A stretch of DNA of 64,000 nt from Flavobacterium defluvii (GCF_900129555.1 NZ_FQWC01000001.1:744001-808000); one strand, 5' to 3'. Positions 17,729 to 27,464 are shown, counted from the stretch's first letter. Notes: a model not told the origin generated them from the letters alone. Made by a program: numbers and translations.

Positions 17729-20368
17729 TTAGAAATTAATCGCTACCGAAAATCTAAACGCGCGTCCTAAAATAGGTCTTGCCATAAACACATCGCTTGC
17801 TGCAGATGTAGTTTGTCTTGGATCTCCTTCTGTTAAACCAATTTCGTTGAATAAATTTGAAGCATCGACTGCGAAACGAAGATTGTTATACGTATAATTT
17901 AACCCTGCTCCAACTTCTTTGTAAGCCGGCAAAACTTGTTTGTTATCCTGATTAGTGTATTTTTTATCATAATAAGAAAACTGAACGTAAGCTGTAAAAT
18001 CTTTTGTTATATCAACTTCTGGTCTTAGGTTACAGAAAAATTTAGGGATTCTTCGTGCTGTATTTCCGTTAAAATCAAAAGTAGAACCGTCGGCATTTGT
18101 TCCGGTAAAGTTGTCGTATTCTGGTTTTTGAACTGTGAATGTAAAGTTCAGTTTTGCGAATTTATATCTTGCATTCGTTTCGACTTCTAGACCAATATTG
18201 TTTACGTCGGCAAATTTGTTTTCTGAAGATCCGTCTGATAAAATATCTGTGAAAGCAACGTTTTTCAAATTCATGTGAAACAAGTTGGCATTTACAGAGA
18301 AGAAAGAGCTTGAATATTTATACCCCAATTCAAATTGATTTACTTCTGTATTTTCCAATTTGCTTAAATCGGCCGCGTTATCATAAAACGATTCTTCAAT
18401 TGGAGATCTAAAACCGTGGCTGTAACGAACGTAAGAAGCCATATTGTCGTTGAATTTGTAATTTCCGGCAGCTGTATACGACCATTCGCTTACATCATAT
18501 CTCCAGTATGTATACGGATTTCCTTTTACCGTTGTTACCGCGTCGTCAGCCGTATTGTTGTCTAAAACTCCTAAGTTTTCTGCAAAAAATCTGGCGTTGT
18601 CTCTGTATCCGGAATATTTATCTTTATTATATCTTAAACCTGCGTTGAAGGTTAAATTATCTGTGGCTTTAATTTCGGCATCAGCATAAATATCATTCAA
18701 AAGACCTTTTGTCTGTGCATCTCTTTCGAGCCATGTAATTCTTTCGATACCATTCCAGGTGTGATCAACTCCTGTTGTATTATCTTTTACATTTAATAAT
18801 CTCGGATTATCTGAAACGCTTACCAAATACGAGTTCCAGTTCCAGTATTGATTTGATTTCCAGTTAGAATAGTAGTAACCCGCTGTTAATTTCACAGGAT
18901 CTAAATCAAAAGAAAAAGAGAAATTGTTCGCAAAGTTGTTCATCTTTTTCTCGATGTGCCAAAGATCTGCTCTCATAATCAAGGCGTTTGGATCCAGCGT
19001 TTGTCCGTTATCTACATAACTATAAGTCAAATTACTTGCCGTTGTGTTTTGAACTCCTGTTGCATACGCATCTTGTGTCCAAGGTCCGCCATTTGGAAAA
19101 ATAGCATTGTAATTTAAATCAATGCTGGTTTGTTTAAAAGCATTTTTGAAAGTCACTTTTTCAGAAATTTTCTTTTTGAATTCAGCTCCAATTGAGTTGA
19201 TAATTGGATGAGAACCATCTTCTAAATCTGCACTGAAAGTTCCACCTCCATATTGAGGAACATTTAAATGACTGAAATTAACAGAAGTCAGAGTTCCATA
19301 ATTTGGATTAAAGCCCGGAATTCCTTCTACTTTTCCGTTATTGCTTTTTAACGGAATTGGCAAATAGAATGTATTTCTGTCGTCAAGATGTTTAAAATTA
19401 ACTCTTAAATAGTCATTGTCGTCAAATTTATAGGTAAGATTTCCTTTTATTTGTCCGCCTTTGTTAGCCGTAAAACCAGTATTTCTTACTCCATTATCCG
19501 TTCTGTAGAATCCGCCGACATTAAAAAATAATTTATCCTGAACTAAAGCGCCAGATAAATTAAGATCGGTTCTGAACATTCCGTAATCTGAAGTTGTGAA
19601 TTTTGCTCTTCCCTGAAAATCATTCTGACCCGTTTTCGTAATGAAGTTGATAATTCCACCCGGAGCATTATTTGCAAAAATTGACGCAGAACCTCCACGA
19701 ACAGCTTCCATTTTACTAACCGTTTCGTCAAGTCTGTAAAATGTATCGGCGTTGGCAAATTGTAATGCACCATCTTCAAAAACCGGTAATCCATCTTCCT
19801 GAATTTGTACATATTCATACGCTCCTGCTGATGGAATACCTCTTGCAAAAAGGTTGTTTCCAATTTCTCCTCCAGATGCTTCAACCACAAATCCCGGAAT
19901 TGTCTGTAATAAAGCCGCCGTGCTCGATGGCGCTCTGTCTTCGATTGCTTTTGCTCCCATTGTGGTAATGGCAACACTCGATTCTAATTTCGATCTCGGG
20001 GCAGATGAACCCGTTACTACAACTTCTTTTAAACTTTGAGATTCGGTTTCTAAAAGTAAATCTGTAACTACTGATTCTCCTTCTTTTACCGAAATTTCTT
20101 TGCTGTATGTTTTGTAGCCCACATTTGTAGCTTCTACAATATAATTTCCGGCAATAACATCTGTAAAAACGTAACGTCCGTTTTCATCTGTTATGGTATT
20201 TTTTCCAGTATCTTTTAAAGATACATTTGCTCCCGGAATAGATTGTCCGGTTTCGTCTAAAACTTTTCCGGAAACGGTGTTTTTTGCCTGAGCAAATACC
20301 TTATTTTGAACAGTAATTAAGCATATTATCAAAAATAATATACCTAAATAAGAATGTTTCTGTTTCAT
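17729..20368 (-). CDS. TonB-dependent receptor with N-terminal carboxypeptidase-regulatory-like domain
   Basis: This 879-residue outer-membrane receptor has a signal peptide ending at VFAQ. A CarboxypepD_reg-like domain follows (VSGKVLDETGQSIPGANVSL onward), then a plug domain (ALLQTIPGFVVEASGGEIGN and following) and a 22-strand-type barrel ending in FRFSVAINF, the usual terminal aromatic. It imports a ligand using the proton motive force via TonB. No SusD partner is adjacent. The divergent LacI regulator and two operators at its promoter, plus trehalase and MFS genes downstream, suggest an oligosaccharide such as trehalose or a larger glucoside as ligand. Confidence 0.9.
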   Translation of the reverse strand: MKQKHSYLGILFLIICLITVQNKVFAQAKNTVSGKVLDETGQSIPGANVSLKDTGKNTITDENGRYVFTDVIAGNYIVEATNVGYKTYSKEISVKEGESVVTDLLLETESQSLKEVVVTGSSAPRSKLESSVAITTMGAKAIEDRAPSSTAALLQTIPGFVVEASGGEIGNNLFARGIPSAGAYEYVQIQEDGLPVFEDGALQFANADTFYRLDETVSKMEAVRGGSASIFANNAPGGIINFITKTGQNDFQGRAKFTTSDYGMFRTDLNLSGALVQDKLFFNVGGFYRTDNGVRNTGFTANKGGQIKGNLTYKFDDNDYLRVNFKHLDDRNTFYLPIPLKSNNGKVEGIPGFNPNYGTLTSVNFSHLNVPQYGGGTFSADLEDGSHPIINSIGAEFKKKISEKVTFKNAFKQTSIDLNYNAIFPNGGPWTQDAYATGVQNTTASNLTYSYVDNGQTLDPNALIMRADLWHIEKKMNNFANNFSFSFDLDPVKLTAGYYYSNWKSNQYWNWNSYLVSVSDNPRLLNVKDNTTGVDHTWNGIERITWLERDAQTKGLLNDIYADAEIKATDNLTFNAGLRYNKDKYSGYRDNARFFAENLGVLDNNTADDAVTTVKGNPYTYWRYDVSEWSYTAAGNYKFNDNMASYVRYSHGFRSPIEESFYDNAADLSKLENTEVNQFELGYKYSSSFFSVNANLFHMNLKNVAFTDILSDGSSENKFADVNNIGLEVETNARYKFAKLNFTFTVQKPEYDNFTGTNADGSTFDFNGNTARRIPKFFCNLRPEVDITKDFTAYVQFSYYDKKYTNQDNKQVLPAYKEVGAGLNYTYNNLRFAVDASNLFNEIGLTEGDPRQTTSAASDVFMARPILGRAFRFSVAINF

Positions 20369-20449
20369 GATTTTTTGGTTTAGTTAGTAAATTTTTCATT
20401 TATACTGTAAACTTAAAACACTAATTAAATACAATTTAGCAATTCTAAA

Positions 20450-20486
20450 TCGAAAACGTTTTCGAAATCACCTAAAACGTTTTCGG
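20450..20486. promoter_or_regulatory. Two LacI-type operators in the divergent promoter region
   Basis: TCGAAAACGTTTTCGA (20450-20465) is a perfect 16-bp palindrome with the CG centre typical of LacI-family sites. CCTAAAACGTTTTCGG (20471-20486) shares the core AAAACGTTTT. The centres are 21 bp apart, two helical turns, which would allow side-by-side binding. They lie between the TonB receptor and the lacI-like gene. Confidence 0.85.
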
Positions 20487-20533
20487 AAATATATTTTTTA
20501 TCAATCAAGTTTATTTTTTACTACATTTATTTC

Positions 20534-21559
20534 ATGAATGATACAAAGTTAATAGATATAGCCTCGGCCTTAGGAATATCGGTTACAACGGTTTCAAAGG
20601 CATTAAAAGGATATACAGACATTAGTAAATCGACGCGCGCCAAAGTTATCGAAATGGCCGAATCGATGAACTATATGCCTAATTCTGTTGCGGTGAATTT
20701 ACGAACCAACGAAACCAAAACGATTGGTGTTATTATTCCGGCGACGGTTCATCACTTTTTTTCGAGTGTTTTAAATGGTATTTTGGAAGAAGCCGAAAAA
20801 AGAGGTTATCTGGTTATCATTCTACAATCGAATGAAAAATATGAAATGGAGAAAAAACAGCTTGCTTTATTAATTCAAAAGCGGGTTGACGGCGTTTTGA
20901 TGTCACTTTCTAATGAGACAGATGATTTCTCTCATATTAATGACGCCATCCGAAAAAATACTCCGGTTGTTTTATTTGATAAAATTGCCAAAAGAGTTGA
21001 TTGTTCCAAAGTGGTTATTAATGATGCCAAAGCGGCTTTTGATGCTGTTTCGTATCTTATAAATAAAGGTTATAAAAAAATTGCACATTTTAGAGGTTCT
21101 TATGTTCCTCAAAATTCTATTGATCGTTTTCTTGGTTATAAACGTGCACTCGAAGCGCACGGAATTGAGTACGATTCGAAACTCGTTTATGTTTGCGATA
21201 ATAATACCGATTTTGAAGACGGCTACGAAAATGCTCAAAAAATCATGACTGAACATCCTGATATCGACGCTATTTTTGCGATTACAGATTTGGTTGCTAT
21301 CGGAATTATAAAATATTTTAATGAGGCGGGCATAAAAACGCCGGATCAGGTTGCGGTTTTTGGCTTTAGCAACTGGTTTATGAGTACTGTTATTTCGCCT
21401 AAATTAACAACAATCGATCAGCCGGGATTTGAAATGGGACATACTGCTGTTTCGATTTTAATTGATGAAATTGCCGATATAAAAGAGCATCGAAAAGTAG
21501 AACATCAAATTATAGAACTTCCAACGAGAATCATAGAACGAGAATCGACGGTTAAATGA
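20534..21559 (+). CDS. LacI family transcriptional regulator
   Basis: This 341-residue regulator has an N-terminal helix-turn-helix and hinge (IDIASALGISVTTVSKALKG, then YMPNSVAVNLRTNETKTIGV) and a periplasmic-binding-protein-like sugar sensor domain ending in a LacI/GalR-type tail. It is divergent from the TonB receptor gene, with two AAAACGTTTT operators between them. It probably represses that gene and itself until a sugar or sugar phosphate binds. The trehalase and MFS genes downstream of the receptor may be part of the regulon. Confidence 0.93.
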   Translation: MNDTKLIDIASALGISVTTVSKALKGYTDISKSTRAKVIEMAESMNYMPNSVAVNLRTNETKTIGVIIPATVHHFFSSVLNGILEEAEKRGYLVIILQSNEKYEMEKKQLALLIQKRVDGVLMSLSNETDDFSHINDAIRKNTPVVLFDKIAKRVDCSKVVINDAKAAFDAVSYLINKGYKKIAHFRGSYVPQNSIDRFLGYKRALEAHGIEYDSKLVYVCDNNTDFEDGYENAQKIMTEHPDIDAIFAITDLVAIGIIKYFNEAGIKTPDQVAVFGFSNWFMSTVISPKLTTIDQPGFEMGHTAVSILIDEIADIKEHRKVEHQIIELPTRIIERESTVK

Positions 21560-21570
21560 TTTTTTAGTTT

Positions 21571-21578
21571 TAACTTTG
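21571..21578 (+). promoter_or_regulatory. Promoter -7 element before the 117-residue protein
   Basis: TAACTTTG matches TAnnTTTG, 22 nt before the ATG. No clear -33 TTG was found at the usual distance. Confidence 0.4.
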
Positions 21579-21600
21579 CGTAAATTATTAAAAAGCATCA

Positions 21601-21954
21601 ATGTTTCCGATTCCTGAAAATACCGATTTTTTATTGGCTGATGCCGAAAAAGAAAATTTATATTTAAGCTTAATCGAACAGATTAACAAAGATTTTAATC
21701 TGGCAAATGAAGGGATAGATTTTCCGTTAAGCATTTCTCCAAATGAATTAAAAATTCAGCTTCACGAAAAAATCTACAGAATGATTCAGTACAAATTTGC
21801 CGAATATTTAAACCTGCTTTACATTATTGATGTTCCCGAAAATGAAATCAAACAACTCGACGGTTCTGATTTGGTAATTCTGGCTGAGCAAGTTGCTTTT
21901 TTAATTTTAAAAAGAGAATGGCAGAAAGTGTGGTTTAGAAATCACTATAAATAG
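21601..21954 (+). CDS. Hypothetical protein
   Basis: This is a 117-residue soluble protein, acidic and helical, with no signal peptide and no recognised domain. It begins MFPIPENTDFLLADAEKENL and ends in a basic aromatic tail (KREWQKVWFRNHYK). Codon use looks like that of its neighbours and it has its own -7 box, so it is likely a real gene. It is next to the LacI regulator, but nothing ties its role to sugar use. Confidence 0.65.
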   Translation: MFPIPENTDFLLADAEKENLYLSLIEQINKDFNLANEGIDFPLSISPNELKIQLHEKIYRMIQYKFAEYLNLLYIIDVPENEIKQLDGSDLVILAEQVAFLILKREWQKVWFRNHYK

Positions 21955-21984
21955 AGGTTCTAAGTTGCTTAGATACTAAGGCTG
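21952..21984. repeat. TTCTAAG/TGCT repeat, left copy
   Basis: AGAGGTTCTAAGTTGCTTAG and following resembles, in inverted orientation, the sequence at 22542-22578. The two copies flank the frameshifted gene. Confidence 0.5.
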
Positions 21985-22014
21985 TTAGATTTTTTGATCA
22001 CGAAAGCTTTTTTT

Positions 22015-22520
22015 CTAAATAGAATTTATATTCCATTTGTTGTTTATTGCTAACACTTTAATTTTATTTCTTTCATTCTCATCTAACGATTTTAATTTAA
22101 GAACTACATCCGTTTTGGTAATTCCTTTTTCACCAAAATTAATTTTTACTATACCATTGTTAAAATTAATTTTGTCAGGCTTTTTAACATAAGCAAAAGG
22201 AAATTTATTCAGAAAATAATCAATATCACGAGTTAAAATTATCGGAAATGAAAGTTGTTTAAAAAACTATCTTTCTTAAATCCCAATATTATAATTGCAT
22301 TTTTTGTTACATATAAATCACAATGATTAAATAAGAAATTAGTATTTCTTAATCCTATTGTAAAATTAAAAGTTCTAACCTGTTCACAATAGAAATCTAC
22401 TTCAACTTTAATGTTTTCAATTAAAAATTCATATTGCTGTTCTCTAGTTTTGTTTAAAGATTTCGTGCCGAAAATTAGCAGAAATAGTAAACTTGAAATC
22501 ATTATGATTGGAATAAACAT
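22015..22520 (-). pseudogene. Frameshifted small membrane-anchored protein gene
   Basis: The first frame (22520 to 22239) encodes an N-terminal membrane helix (MFIPIIMISSLLFLLIFGTK) and about 70 further residues, then stops at 22239. A second frame continues directly with protein-like sequence (FPIILTRDIDYFLNKFPFAY, then VKKPDKINFNNGIVKINFGE) to a stop at 22015. Adding one base to the run of six A at 22261-22266 (T on the coding strand) joins the frames into a protein of about 168 residues. The result is either a disrupted gene or a homopolymer error in the assembly. The function is unknown. Confidence 0.7.
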
Positions 22521-22541
22521 ATTTATTTTACTTAAAAAAAA

Positions 22542-22578
22542 CTTAGAATCTCAGCATCTTAGAACCTTAGCAACTCTA
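22542..22578. repeat. TTCTAAG/TGCT repeat, right copy
   Basis: AACTTAGAATCTCAGCATCT and following (AGAACCTTAGCAACTCT) is an inverted relative of the repeat at 21952-21984. It ends at the stop of the barrel protein gene. Confidence 0.5.
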
Positions 22579-23127
22579 AAAATATACTCTCACAAAAGGC
22601 ATAAATCCAGACCCATAAAGGCTTTTATCAGGATCATATAACACATCGTAACGAGCGCCAATTGTCACATTTCCGGTTCTGTAACCAGCTCCAAGATATA
22701 AGGCTGTATTCCAGTAAGCATCAGAAAAAGCTGGTCTGTTGATATTTGATTCATATCTTGTATCTATTCTTACCTGTTCTAATTCGGCAGATAACTGAAC
22801 CTCGGGAATTGGGTTTACAAGCGTAATTAAACTTCCGCCATAAACATAAGATTCGTAGTAGTTTTTTGAAGATAAATAGCCAAATTGAAGTCCAACTCCA
22901 ACGGCAAAAATTTCGTTAACATTGTAAATGGCACTTGGCATTACAGAAATGTCGGTATATCCGGAACCAATTCCTAAACCCAGACCGCCTCCAAATTGTA
23001 CTTTATCCCAAAAATGATTTTTGTTATCAATAATATACGTTTGCTGCGCATTTGCATAACTTGAGAATAAGACTGTCAAAATCACAAAAAAAGATCTGCA
23101 ATCGATTGAAAATTGTTTTTTATTCAT
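22576..23127 (-). CDS. Small outer-membrane beta-barrel-like protein
   Basis: This 183-residue protein has a signal peptide ending near YANAQ. It then has alternating hydrophobic/polar beta strands rich in Gly, Tyr and Phe (VQFGGGLGLGIGSGYTDISV, FAVGVGLQFGYLSS) and a C-terminal strand ending in FMPFVRVYF. A terminal Phe and this strand pattern point to a small outer-membrane barrel of perhaps eight strands. The function is unknown. It is divergent from sucA and has no obvious link with it. Confidence 0.75.
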   Translation of the reverse strand: MNKKQFSIDCRSFFVILTVLFSSYANAQQTYIIDNKNHFWDKVQFGGGLGLGIGSGYTDISVMPSAIYNVNEIFAVGVGLQFGYLSSKNYYESYVYGGSLITLVNPIPEVQLSAELEQVRIDTRYESNINRPAFSDAYWNTALYLGAGYRTGNVTIGARYDVLYDPDKSLYGSGFMPFVRVYF

Positions 23128-23199
23128 AGTTAACGTTTATTTTAACAAATTTTTACGTAAAAGTACGTAAAAAAAAGATTTAAATAAAGGCGATTGTTG

Positions 23200-23207
23200 T
23201 ACTTTTG
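23200..23207 (+). promoter_or_regulatory. Promoter -7 element of sucA
   Basis: TACTTTTG matches TAnnTTTG and lies 37 nt before ATG 23244. Because it overlaps the first codons of the longest frame, translation should start at 23244. Confidence 0.5.
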
Positions 23208-23243
23208 CCATTCTATTTAACAAAAAGTATATTCACTAATATT

Positions 23244-26021
23244 ATGGATAGGTTTTCATTTTTAAATGCAGCGCATACCGAGTTTTTTGCACAATTATAC
23301 GATCAATATTTAGTTAACCCAGACAGCGTTGAGCCTAGCTGGAGAAGTTTCTTTCAAGGTTTTGACTTTGGACAAACGACTTATAATGACGAAAATCCAG
23401 TGCAGACGATTGTTGAGTATGTGACTAGCCCAAACACAGATTACAGTCAGGTATCAGAAAAACTGCAAAAAGAATTTAACGTTCTAAAATTAATTGATGG
23501 ATACCGTACACGCGGGCACTTGTTTACAAAAACCAACCCGGTTCGTGACCGCAGGCAGTCTTCTCCAACTTTAGATATCGAGAATTTCGGATTATCTGCA
23601 GCTGACCTTCCTACTGTTTTTGATGCTGCACAAACAATTGGAATTCCTCCTTCTTCATTAGAAGCTATCGTAAATCGTCTTAAAACTATTTACTGTCAGC
23701 ATATTGGTATTGAATATATGTACATCAGAAATCCTGGCGTTGTAAAATGGATTCAGGATAAATTAGCTGTAAATACTAATCAGCCTAATTTCTCTACAGA
23801 AGAAAAGAAAACGATCTTAAATAAATTAAACGAAGCCGTATCTTTTGAAAACTTCCTTCATACTAAATATGTTGGTCAAAAACGTTTCTCATTAGAAGGT
23901 GGAGAATCTATCATCCCGGCTCTTGATGCTTTAATTGAGCAAGCTGCTGAAAAAGGTGTTGAACAATTCGTAATGGGAATGGCTCACCGTGGTCGTTTGA
24001 ACGTTTTGGCAAACATCTTTGGAAAATCTACTCAGGATATTTTTGGTGAATTTGACGGAAAAGACTACGATCAGGAATATTTTGATGGTGACGTAAAATA
24101 CCACTTAGGTCTTACTGCCGACAGAAAAACAAGATCTGGAAAAAGTATCAACATCAATTTAGCGCCAAACCCTTCTCACTTAGAAACTGTTGGAGCTGTA
24201 ATTGAAGGTATCACAAGAGCAAAACAAGAAAGACATTTCCCGGAAAATATTTCAAAAGTATTGCCAATCGCTGTTCACGGTGATGCTGCAATCGCAGGAC
24301 AAGGTATTTTGTATGAAATCATTCAAATGTCTTTATTGGACGGATACAAAACCGGAGGAACGATTCACATCGTAATCAACAACCAAGTTGGATTTACAAC
24401 AAATTATTTAGACGCTCGTTCTTCTACTTACTGTACAGACGTTGCCAAAGTAACGCTTTCACCAGTATTACACGTAAATGCTGATGATGCTGAAGCTGTT
24501 GTACATGCTGTATCTTTTGCATTAGACTACAGAATGCAGTTTGGACGTGACGTATTTATCGATTTATTAGGATATAGAAAATACGGACACAACGAAGGTG
24601 ACGAACCTCGTTTCACACAGCCAGTTTTATATAAAATCATTGCAAAACATAAAAACCCAAGAGACATCTATGCTGAGAAATTACTTTCTGACGGCGTAAT
24701 CGATGCATCTTATGTAAATGCTTTAGAAAAAGAATACAAATCTGCTTTGGAGGAGAATTTAGAAGCTTCTCGTAAAAAAGATTTAACAATCATTACTCCA
24801 TTCATGAAAAACGAATGGGAAGGTTTTGTTCAGGTGACTGACACGCAAATGCTGCAAAAAGTTGATACTTCTTATCCAAAAGAAAAATTAACTCAAATTG
24901 CAAATGCACTTTCTAATTTACCTGAAGACAAAAAATTCATCAGTAAAATTCAAAAATTAATCAACGACAGAAAAACAATGTTCTTCGAAACTAATCTTTT
25001 AGATTGGGGAATGGCAGAACATTTAGCGTACGGATCTTTATTACAAGAAGGTTTTGATGTTCGTATTTCCGGACAAGACGTAGAAAGAGGAACTTTCTCT
25101 CACCGTCATGCAGTAGTTAAAGTTGAAGATTCTGAAGAAGAAGTAATCTTAATCAACAGCCTTGAAGACAAAAAAGGAAACTTTAATGTTTACAACTCTC
25201 ACTTATCTGAGTACGGAGTTTTAGGTTTTGATTACGGATATGCATTAGCAAGCCCAAAAGCTTTAACAATCTGGGAAGCACAATTTGGAGATTTCTCAAA
25301 CGGAGCTCAAATCATGATTGACCAGTATATTTCTTGTGGTGAAGATAAATGGAACAACCAAAACGGTATCGTTCTTTTATTGCCTCACGGATACGAAGGA
25401 CAAGGTGCTGAGCACTCTTCTGCAAGAATGGAACGTTACTTACAACTTTGTGCAAGACATAATATGTATGTTGCCGATTGTACAACGCCAGCTAACTTCT
25501 TCCACTTATTGAGAAGACAATTAAAAACAAACTTCCGTAAACCACTTGTAGTATTTACTCCAAAAAGTTTACTTCGTGACCCAAGATGTGTGTCTCCGGT
25601 TGAAGATTTAGTAAACGGAAGCTTCCAGGAAACAATTGACGATACTACAGTAAACAAAAAAGATGTTAAAACTTTGGTTTTCTGTACAGGTAAATTCTAT
25701 TATGATATTGTTGCAGAAAGAGAAAACAACGGAAGAAAAGATGTTGCAGTTGTTCGTATTGAGCAATTATTCCCTTTCCCTGTTGAGCAGATCAAAGAAA
25801 TCATTGCACAATATCCAAATGCAGATGATTATGTTTGGGCTCAGGAAGAACCTAAAAACATGGGAGCTTACAGCTATATGTTAATGAATTTTGATCTTGT
25901 AAAATGGAGATTAGCTTCATTAAAAGCATATTCTGCTCCTGCATCAGGAAGTTACACACGTGCAAAACGCCGTCATGCAGATGCAATTAGAATGGTATTC
26001 GATAAAAATTTATTTAGATAA
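23244..26021 (+). CDS. sucA: 2-oxoglutarate dehydrogenase E1 component
   Basis: This roughly 925-residue thiamine-diphosphate enzyme decarboxylates 2-oxoglutarate and passes the succinyl group to the lipoyl arm of SucB in the TCA cycle. It has the E1o N-terminal segment (MDRFSFLNAAHTEFFAQLYD), the small-molecule/ThDP site region (QFVMGMAHRGRLNVLANIFG), GDAAIAGQG and INNQVGFTT in the cofactor fold, and the pyrimidine-binding region with ISGQDVERGTFSHRHAV. The ATG at 23244 was chosen over TTG 23205 because of the -7 box. sucB follows after a repeat. Confidence 0.96.
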   Translation: MDRFSFLNAAHTEFFAQLYDQYLVNPDSVEPSWRSFFQGFDFGQTTYNDENPVQTIVEYVTSPNTDYSQVSEKLQKEFNVLKLIDGYRTRGHLFTKTNPVRDRRQSSPTLDIENFGLSAADLPTVFDAAQTIGIPPSSLEAIVNRLKTIYCQHIGIEYMYIRNPGVVKWIQDKLAVNTNQPNFSTEEKKTILNKLNEAVSFENFLHTKYVGQKRFSLEGGESIIPALDALIEQAAEKGVEQFVMGMAHRGRLNVLANIFGKSTQDIFGEFDGKDYDQEYFDGDVKYHLGLTADRKTRSGKSININLAPNPSHLETVGAVIEGITRAKQERHFPENISKVLPIAVHGDAAIAGQGILYEIIQMSLLDGYKTGGTIHIVINNQVGFTTNYLDARSSTYCTDVAKVTLSPVLHVNADDAEAVVHAVSFALDYRMQFGRDVFIDLLGYRKYGHNEGDEPRFTQPVLYKIIAKHKNPRDIYAEKLLSDGVIDASYVNALEKEYKSALEENLEASRKKDLTIITPFMKNEWEGFVQVTDTQMLQKVDTSYPKEKLTQIANALSNLPEDKKFISKIQKLINDRKTMFFETNLLDWGMAEHLAYGSLLQEGFDVRISGQDVERGTFSHRHAVVKVEDSEEEVILINSLEDKKGNFNVYNSHLSEYGVLGFDYGYALASPKALTIWEAQFGDFSNGAQIMIDQYISCGEDKWNNQNGIVLLLPHGYEGQGAEHSSARMERYLQLCARHNMYVADCTTPANFFHLLRRQLKTNFRKPLVVFTPKSLLRDPRCVSPVEDLVNGSFQETIDDTTVNKKDVKTLVFCTGKFYYDIVAERENNGRKDVAVVRIEQLFPFPVEQIKEIIAQYPNADDYVWAQEEPKNMGAYSYMLMNFDLVKWRLASLKAYSAPASGSYTRAKRRHADAIRMVFDKNLFR

Positions 26022-26032
26022 TTAAAAAAATG

Positions 26033-26077
26033 TTTCAAGTTTTAAGTTTCAAGTTTAACAACCTGAAACCTGAAACC
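26033..26077. repeat. TTTCAAGTTT/AACCTGAAACC imperfect inverted repeat
   Basis: Left arm TTTCAAGTTTTAAGTTTCAA and right arm AACCTGAAACCTGAAACC lie between sucA and sucB. Relatives are at 40301-40372 and 59461-59494. It may tune the sucA/sucB transcript. Confidence 0.6.
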
Positions 26078-26103
26078 ATAAAAACCTTAAACAAAGAAAT
26101 AAG

Positions 26104-27357
26104 ATGATTTTAGAAATGAAAGTCCCATCACCAGGGGAATCAATAAAAGAAGTTGAAATTGCAACTTGGTTAGTAAAAGACGGAGATTATGTAGAAAAAG
26201 ATCAGGCGATTGCTGAAGTTGATTCAGATAAAGCTACTCTTGAATTACCTGCTGAAATGAGTGGTGTTATTACGCTAAAAGCTGAAGAAGGTGATACAGT
26301 AGCTGTAGGCGCAGTAGTTTGTTTAATTGATACTGATGCGGCAAAACCTGCAGGAAGCGCTCCGGCAGCAGAAGCACCAAAAACTGAGGCTCCTAAAGCG
26401 GAAGCCCCAAAGGCAGAAGTAAAAGAAGCTCCAAAAGCTGAGCCAGTTCAGGCTCCGGCAGCTACAAGTTACGCAGCTGGAACTCCATCTCCTGCAGCTA
26501 GAAAAATATTAGATGAAAAAAATATAGCTCCTGCAGCAGTTACAGGAACTGGAAAAGGCGGCAGAATTACTAAAGACGATGCAGTAAATGCTACAGCTGT
26601 AGCTTCTATGGGAACTCCAACTGGAGGAAACCGTGGAACTGAGCGTACAAAATTATCAATGTTACGTCGTAAAGTAGCAGAAAGATTAGTTGCAGCTAAA
26701 AATGAAACAGCTATGCTTACTACTTTCAACGAAGTAAACATGACGCCAATCAACAATATCCGTAATGAATACAAAGATGCTTTCAAAGCTAAACACGGTG
26801 GTTTAGGTTTAGGTTTTATGTCATTCTTTACAAAAGCAGTTACAAGAGCCCTTCAATTATATCCAGATGTAAACTCTATGATCGACGGAGATTACAAAGT
26901 AGGATACGATTTCTGTGATATCTCTATCGCTGTTTCTGGACCAAAAGGATTAATGGTTCCTGTTGTTCGTAACGCTGAGAACTTAACTTTCCGTGGAATT
27001 GAAGCTGAAATTAAAAGATTGGCTTTAAGAGCTCGTGATGGTCAAATTACAGTGGATGATATGACTGGAGGAACTTTCACAATCACTAACGGTGGTGTTT
27101 TCGGAAGTATGTTATCAACTCCAATCATCAATCCTCCTCAATCAGGAATCTTAGGAATGCACAACATTATTGAGCGTCCGATTGCTGTAAACGGAAAAGT
27201 TGAAATTCACCCAATGATGTATGTAGCTCTTTCTTACGATCACAGAATCATCGACGGACGTGAGTCTGTTGGTTTCTTAGTTGCTGTAAAAGAAGCTTTA
27301 GAAAATCCATTAGAATTATTAATGAATGGCGACGCTAAACGTGCTTTAGAGTTGTAA
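26104..27357 (+). CDS. sucB: Dihydrolipoyllysine-residue succinyltransferase (E2 of 2-oxoglutarate dehydrogenase)
   Basis: This 417-residue protein has an N-terminal lipoyl domain with the lipoylated Lys43 in [14 protein letters not shown] and an Ala/Pro/Lys-rich linker with [10 protein letters not shown] repeats. A peripheral-subunit-binding domain follows ([20 protein letters not shown]), then the catalytic acyltransferase domain with His380 and Asp384 in [11 protein letters not shown]. It forms the core of the complex with SucA. The E3 subunit (lpd) is not in the window. A terminator follows the gene. Confidence 0.97.
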   Translation: MILEMKVPSPGESIKEVEIATWLVKDGDYVEKDQAIAEVDSDKATLELPAEMSGVITLKAEEGDTVAVGAVVCLIDTDAAKPAGSAPAAEAPKTEAPKAEAPKAEVKEAPKAEPVQAPAATSYAAGTPSPAARKILDEKNIAPAAVTGTGKGGRITKDDAVNATAVASMGTPTGGNRGTERTKLSMLRRKVAERLVAAKNETAMLTTFNEVNMTPINNIRNEYKDAFKAKHGGLGLGFMSFFTKAVTRALQLYPDVNSMIDGDYKVGYDFCDISIAVSGPKGLMVPVVRNAENLTFRGIEAEIKRLALRARDGQITVDDMTGGTFTITNGGVFGSMLSTPIINPPQSGILGMHNIIERPIAVNGKVEIHPMMYVALSYDHRIIDGRESVGFLVAVKEALENPLELLMNGDAKRALEL

Positions 27358-27382
27358 TCAGAAGTAATTTTCATTAATATAT

Positions 27383-27415
27383 AAAACCTGTTCATTAAAT
27401 TGGACAGGTTTTTTT
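27383..27415 (+). terminator. Terminator after sucB
   Basis: AAAACCTGT and ACAGGTTTT form a stem around a short AT loop, followed by a T-rich run. Confidence 0.8.
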
Positions 27416-27464
27416 GTTTTTAAATTTCTCAGTAATATAAAATTTAACCTATAATTTAAAAAAA

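Noticed and set aside
19543..19977. Long open frame on the same strand inside the TonB receptor gene
   Set aside because: It is in another frame of a strongly supported gene and its protein has no natural composition.
22411..22641. Open frame opposite the frameshifted gene
   Set aside because: It spans the repeat and the end of the barrel gene, and the coding signal is on the other strand.
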